This document shows, one piece after another, positions 60,811 to 64,000 of a DNA stretch of 64,000 nucleotides (the stretch's first letter is position 1; each line of letters starts with the position of its first letter). The DNA lies in assembly GCA_947452005.1 (NCBI GenBank), contig CANGBC010000003.1:124001-188000 (forward strand). Direction: 5' to 3'. Origin of the DNA: Beijerinckiaceae bacterium. GTDB lineage: Bacteria > Pseudomonadota > Alphaproteobacteria > Rhizobiales > Beijerinckiaceae. The translations under genes and the position numbers were made by a program. The notes beneath the pieces are model-generated. The model saw only the letters and a list, made by a program, of their open reading frames with translations. It searched no databases and was not told the origin of the DNA.

Positions 60811-62574
60811 TCAACCCTGTCCGTAAAGCCCGACACCGGAGCGGCGAGCGGAGAAATAAAAGATCAAAGCCACTGCCGTCATGGCGAGGCTCCAGAGCAA
60901 GCCAAGGGCTGCCAGTTCTGGCCCCTGCCCGTTGCTCCACAGATCAAACATGGCGACAGCCATGGTCTGCGATGACGGACCCGACAGAAGCACCGGAAGC
61001 GTCAAAACGCGCGTCGACAACAGAAAGATGAAGAGCCAACCCGCCACAAGCGAGGGCGCCAGCAGCGGGAAAACAATGCGGCGAAAGGCCAGAAAAGGCG
61101 ATGCGCCAGACACGGCCGCTGCTTCTTCCAGTTCACGATGCACCTGCAGCATGCCCGCATAAGAATAGCGAATGCCATAGGGCAGATAATTGATGATGAA
61201 GGCCCAGACGATGATCCAGATCGTGCCGTAAATGCCAATTGGTGTGGCCAAGAAGAATTGCATCACGCCCACGCCCAGCACAATGCCGGGAAACACCAAT
61301 GGCACCGTGCCCAATTGATCGACCATACGCGCGCCAGGAAGCTTGCGCACACTGAGCCAGGCGGCAACGGCCGTGATCACCATGACAATCGTTGCTGTCA
61401 CCACCGCCACCAGCAGCGTATTGCCAAGCAGAGACAGATAGCGATCAGACTCAAAAATGCGGATGTAATGTTTGAAGCTCAGCAGTTTGAAAGCTGACGC
61501 GCGGACCGTTTGATAAAACGGCAGAAGCGAGGCCCAGACCAGAACCAGCATCGGCAGGATCAACAGGCAGAGGAAATTCAGGATCAGAATCGCGCCACCC
61601 AGCGGGCGGTATTTGCCCAGCGGAATTCGATTGGGTCGGAAATTCTTGCCTGTGATCGTCGCAAACCGCTCTGCGTTTCGCGTCAGGCGTCCATAATACC
61701 AGAGCAGGACAGCAACCACGCACAGTAACAATGTCGACAAAGTGCTGGCCGAGCCAACATCTGGCGGCATGGTCCGGTGCATCATCTCATAAATATCGGT
61801 GGTCAGCACATGGATGCGACCCGGCAGACCAACCAGAGCTGGAACCTCAAAAGCCTCTACCGTGCGAATGAACACCAGCATGGCCAGCGCCACGACGGAT
61901 GGCAGTGACAATCGGAACGTGATCCGCCGCATCGTTTGCCATGTGCCGGCCCCGCTCATGCGCGCCGCTTCTTCCAAATCTGGGTTGAAATTGCGCAGCG
62001 TCGAGCCCAGCAGAAGGAAGACAAGCGGCGACCACAAAAGGCCCTCGATCAGGATCATGCCGCCGAGCCCGTAAACATTGATCAGAACGTCAGTCTCACC
62101 CGTCAATTCGCGATACCAAGAATTGATCGGGCCCGAGCGGGCAAGCAACAAAAGCCACGCGCTTGTATAGAGCACATAAGGCGTGCCCAGCGAGATGATG
62201 GTGGTCAGATAGGCAAGCGGCTTGAACGGCGTATCGGTGCGCTCAACGAGCCATGCATTCACGCCGCCAATCAGCAGAGCCAATAGCGCGCTGCCGAATG
62301 CAAAGGCGAAGGAATTGAAGGCGCTCATCCAGATGCCACGCTGCGACAGCACGAGGGCAAAACGATGTAGGCTGATATGCGTCTCGCCATTTTGCGTGAC
62401 GGTGAGTGCGCCTTTGATCAGGAAGACAAGCGGCGGCAGAACGAGGATGGCAAAAATGGCGGCGATGATCAGGACGAGAATGACACGCTCATCGCGTGGC
62501 AGGAACCGCGCAAACATGCCCCGCGTGTCTTGCTCGACCCCTTTCACCGCAGCTTCACTCATCGATTCACTCAC
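60811..62574 (-). CDS. Fused ABC transporter permease (Fe3+/AfuB-like, two permease domains)
   Basis: This is a 587-residue permease with two BPD domains in one chain and about twelve helices. The ATPase-docking EAA loops are LEEAARMSGAGTWQTMRRIT near residue 210 and LEEAAAVSGASPFLAFRRIV near 490. It resembles the permease at 51030 in length and organisation and is its paralog. The start is a GTG that overlaps the stop of the binding-protein gene (GTGA), so the two are coupled. No ATPase gene is in the operon as far as the window shows; it may lie beyond 64000. Confidence 0.92.
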   Translation of the reverse strand: MSESMSEAAVKGVEQDTRGMFARFLPRDERVILVLIIAAIFAILVLPPLVFLIKGALTVTQNGETHISLHRFALVLSQRGIWMSAFNSFAFAFGSALLALLIGGVNAWLVERTDTPFKPLAYLTTIISLGTPYVLYTSAWLLLLARSGPINSWYRELTGETDVLINVYGLGGMILIEGLLWSPLVFLLLGSTLRNFNPDLEEAARMSGAGTWQTMRRITFRLSLPSVVALAMLVFIRTVEAFEVPALVGLPGRIHVLTTDIYEMMHRTMPPDVGSASTLSTLLLCVVAVLLWYYGRLTRNAERFATITGKNFRPNRIPLGKYRPLGGAILILNFLCLLILPMLVLVWASLLPFYQTVRASAFKLLSFKHYIRIFESDRYLSLLGNTLLVAVVTATIVMVITAVAAWLSVRKLPGARMVDQLGTVPLVFPGIVLGVGVMQFFLATPIGIYGTIWIIVWAFIINYLPYGIRYSYAGMLQVHRELEEAAAVSGASPFLAFRRIVFPLLAPSLVAGWLFIFLLSTRVLTLPVLLSGPSSQTMAVAMFDLWSNGQGPELAALGLLWSLAMTAVALIFYFSARRSGVGLYGQG

Positions 62575-63608
62575 CTGAACAGGCTTTTGAAGACTTCAGC
62601 CCAGCGCGGCATTTCCTTGTCGATCTCTTCTGGCGTTTTGTAGATAGCCTTGAACTTTTCGCCATCAGGACGCAACGCGAGGTCATTGGGCGGCACATTG
62701 GGGTCAACCGGAAGATAATCGGCATCGCGATAGATCTTCTGCCCGTCTTCGGAGAGCAAGAACTCCAGCAACAAGCGCCCGGCATTGGGATGGGGCGCAT
62801 CCTTCGTCACTGATATCACCGAGAGTACGGCGAGCGCCGGGTTCATCGGGATCCAGTCAACAGGGGCACCTTTGGCCGCACTGATCACCGCGTGATTGTT
62901 GAAAATATTGAGCGCGATCGCATATTCGCCAGCAATGACCTGATCAAGCACCTGGCGTGCAGCGACTGCGAGGCCAGAGGGATTCTGCTTCGCCAATTCG
63001 CGCAGATAGGCCATTCCTTTTTCTTCGCCCATGGATGCCAGCACAATGCCAACAAAGCCCGGACCTGCCGAGGACGACGCCGTCGAGTTCCAGGCGATCT
63101 TGCCTTTGTATTTGGGGTCCAGCAGATCCTGGAAAGTTTTGGGTTCCGTTCCCTTTTTGATGAGCTCGGTGTTGAAGCCGGGCGTCAGCACATAGAGATT
63201 GGTCGCGACCCAATAGCCTTCGGGATCGATATAGGATTTTGGCAAGCGCTTGGCGCTTTCAGGAATCCATTGCGCAGGGATCTTTTCGCTCTTTAGCGCA
63301 GCGGTTGCGCCTGTGCCATCGAAGACATCAACCTGCATTTTGCCCGCGCGCGCTTCATTGAGCACGCGCAGCGCCACTTCGTTTGAATTGGCGCGCACAT
63401 AATTGACCTTGATGCCGTAGCGCTTTTCAAAAGCCTGAGCAGCGGGCCGCGCAAATTGATCGATGATCTGTGTTGTGTACCACGTCACCTGCCCCTCTTT
63501 TTTCGCAGCATCAATCAACGCCTGATCGAGTGCGGCGGCAGGATGCACAAAAGCCGCCATGGTTGCGGCCAGTATCAAAAAACGGCGATGAAAAGCACGA
63601 GGTGCCAC
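62571..63608 (-). CDS. ABC extracellular solute-binding protein C (Fe3+/AfuA-like)
   Basis: This is a 345-residue exported protein. The start is GTG at 63608 with GGAGAAAG upstream, and a signal peptide ends near FVHPAAALDQAL. Conserved text is AKKEGQVTWYTTQIIDQFAR, FEKRYGIKVNYVRANSNEV, KTFQDLLDPKYKGKIAWNST and NIFNNHAVISAAKGAPVDWI. It is related to the two binding proteins at 52784 and 55005 but more distant. It follows the HCHL gene (with a stem-loop between) and precedes its permease, so a hydroxycinnamate or similar aromatic acid is a reasonable ligand guess. Confidence 0.9.
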   Translation of the reverse strand: MAPRAFHRRFLILAATMAAFVHPAAALDQALIDAAKKEGQVTWYTTQIIDQFARPAAQAFEKRYGIKVNYVRANSNEVALRVLNEARAGKMQVDVFDGTGATAALKSEKIPAQWIPESAKRLPKSYIDPEGYWVATNLYVLTPGFNTELIKKGTEPKTFQDLLDPKYKGKIAWNSTASSSAGPGFVGIVLASMGEEKGMAYLRELAKQNPSGLAVAARQVLDQVIAGEYAIALNIFNNHAVISAAKGAPVDWIPMNPALAVLSVISVTKDAPHPNAGRLLLEFLLSEDGQKIYRDADYLPVDPNVPPNDLALRPDGEKFKAIYKTPEEIDKEMPRWAEVFKSLFR

Positions 63609-63638
63609 GATCTTTCTCCAAGCAACGGAGAGATTAAA

Positions 63639-63665
63639 GCATGGGCCGGAAAAACCGGCCCATGC
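63639..63665 (-). terminator. Stem-loop between the HCHL gene and the binding-protein gene
   Basis: GCATGGGCCGG and CCGGCCCATGC form a perfect 11-base stem with an AAAAA loop (TTTTT on the coding strand). Only TTTAAT follows, so partial termination or mRNA stabilisation is more likely than a full stop. Confidence 0.7.
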
Positions 63666-63681
63666 GATTCATGTCAGATGA

Positions 63682-64000
63682 TCAGCGCTTAAATTCGCCC
63701 AGACCTGGCTTGAACACCTTGTCGTCGAGGAACATCTTCATCGCCTTCTGGCGACCACCCTCTGGATCGACATGCTTCAGCGCGTCGCTCTTGGCGTTGA
63801 GATAATCCATCGCCTGATCCTTGGTCATGCGGCGAACCATGCGCACGCATTCCTTGGTGTATTTCACCGCGGCCGGGCTCTTGGCTTCGAGCTTGCGGGC
63901 AAGCTCCATCACTTCGGCGCGCAGATTTTCGACCGGCACAGATTTGTTGACGAATTTCATCGCCGCCGCTTCTTTGCCCGAGAAGCGATCACCCGTGACG
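63682..64000 (-). CDS. p-Hydroxycinnamoyl-CoA hydratase/lyase (crotonase superfamily), C-terminal part
   Basis: The gene runs off the right edge; the frame is open to base 64000, so the Met at 63960 is internal. About 105 C-terminal residues are visible. TGDRFSGKEAAAMKFVNKSV near the edge is the crotonase C-terminal turn, and HVDPEGGRQKAMKMFLDDKV then FKPGLGEFKR matches the distinctive tail of HCHL enzymes (DPE-GR-QGLKQFLDEK-KPGL-YKR). HCHL hydrates and cleaves feruloyl-, caffeoyl- or coumaroyl-CoA to the aldehyde and acetyl-CoA. It heads the visible part of the operon with binding protein, permease, acyl-CoA ligase and bicupin C. Confidence 0.87.
   Translation of the reverse strand, partial: VTGDRFSGKEAAAMKFVNKSVPVENLRAEVMELARKLEAKSPAAVKYTKECVRMVRRMTKDQAMDYLNAKSDALKHVDPEGGRQKAMKMFLDDKVFKPGLGEFKR

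Overview
The window looks like chromosomal DNA of an alphaproteobacterium, most likely a soil or plant-associated member of the Hyphomicrobiales (Rhizobiales). This rests on moderately GC-rich coding DNA, a Usg-family protein, a eukaryotic-type glutamine synthetase (GlnII), a large set of Bug/TctC-type binding proteins, and dispersed 80-base palindromes that begin GTCATTGCGAG and end CTCGCAATGAC. The genus is not determined. Nothing indicates a plasmid or prophage: there are no integrase, transposase, replication or phage genes, and I found no tRNA, rRNA or CRISPR.

Layout. 1-5.2 kb: end of a malonyl-CoA decarboxylase gene, a split chromate-type transporter, a DUF2934 protein, an M3 oligopeptidase and a DCC protein. 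5.2-11.9 kb: a Bug binding protein divergent from an ammonium transporter with a sigma-54-type promoter, a Tat-exported two-subunit molybdenum hydroxylase and an orphan NMT1-type binding protein. 11.9-19.9 kb: zinc alcohol dehydrogenase, OFA-type MFS carrier, gamma-glutamyltransferase, then ahpF, ahpC and divergent oxyR. 20-25 kb: a BigR/SqrR-like ArsR repressor with paired YeeE/YedE channels, a methyltransferase, an MFS carrier, a CMD-family protein and a TauE exporter. 25-31.6 kb: a PilZ protein beside an unlisted 43-residue membrane ORF, the first large bicupin, two Bug proteins, a small cupin, a TonB-like protein and a LysR regulator divergent from pirin and wrbA. 33-37.3 kb: a minus-strand operon Bug - aromatic hydroxylase - pcaH - pcaG. 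37.4-42.2 kb: glnII with its own sigma-54-type promoter, an ornithine-cyclodeaminase-family gene, YeiH and ferredoxin-NADP reductase. 42.2-51 kb: a probable racemase/isomerase - Bug - hyuA - hyuB - SDR operon, divergent from Bug plus a flavin-dependent monooxygenase. 51-64 kb: two transport-catabolic operons. The first is binding protein - enolase-superfamily enzyme - paralogous binding protein - fused permease. The second is hydroxycinnamoyl-CoA hydratase-lyase (cut by the window edge) - binding protein - fused permease - ADP-forming acyl-CoA ligase - bicupin.

How it fits together. The right half reads as an accessory region for scavenging plant-derived organic acids and aromatics. An acyl-CoA ligase plus hydratase-lyase would turn hydroxycinnamates into aromatic aldehydes and acetyl-CoA. 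The pcaHG operon supplies ring cleavage of protocatechuate. Six Bug proteins occur with no TctA/TctB membrane genes in view, and two fused ABC permeases with no ATPase. Three members of one large bicupin family recur beside these transport genes; their activity is unknown and they are the least explained part of the window. amt and glnII both show good sigma-54 promoters, consistent with shared nitrogen control. All functional statements are from reading the sequence; no database search was run.
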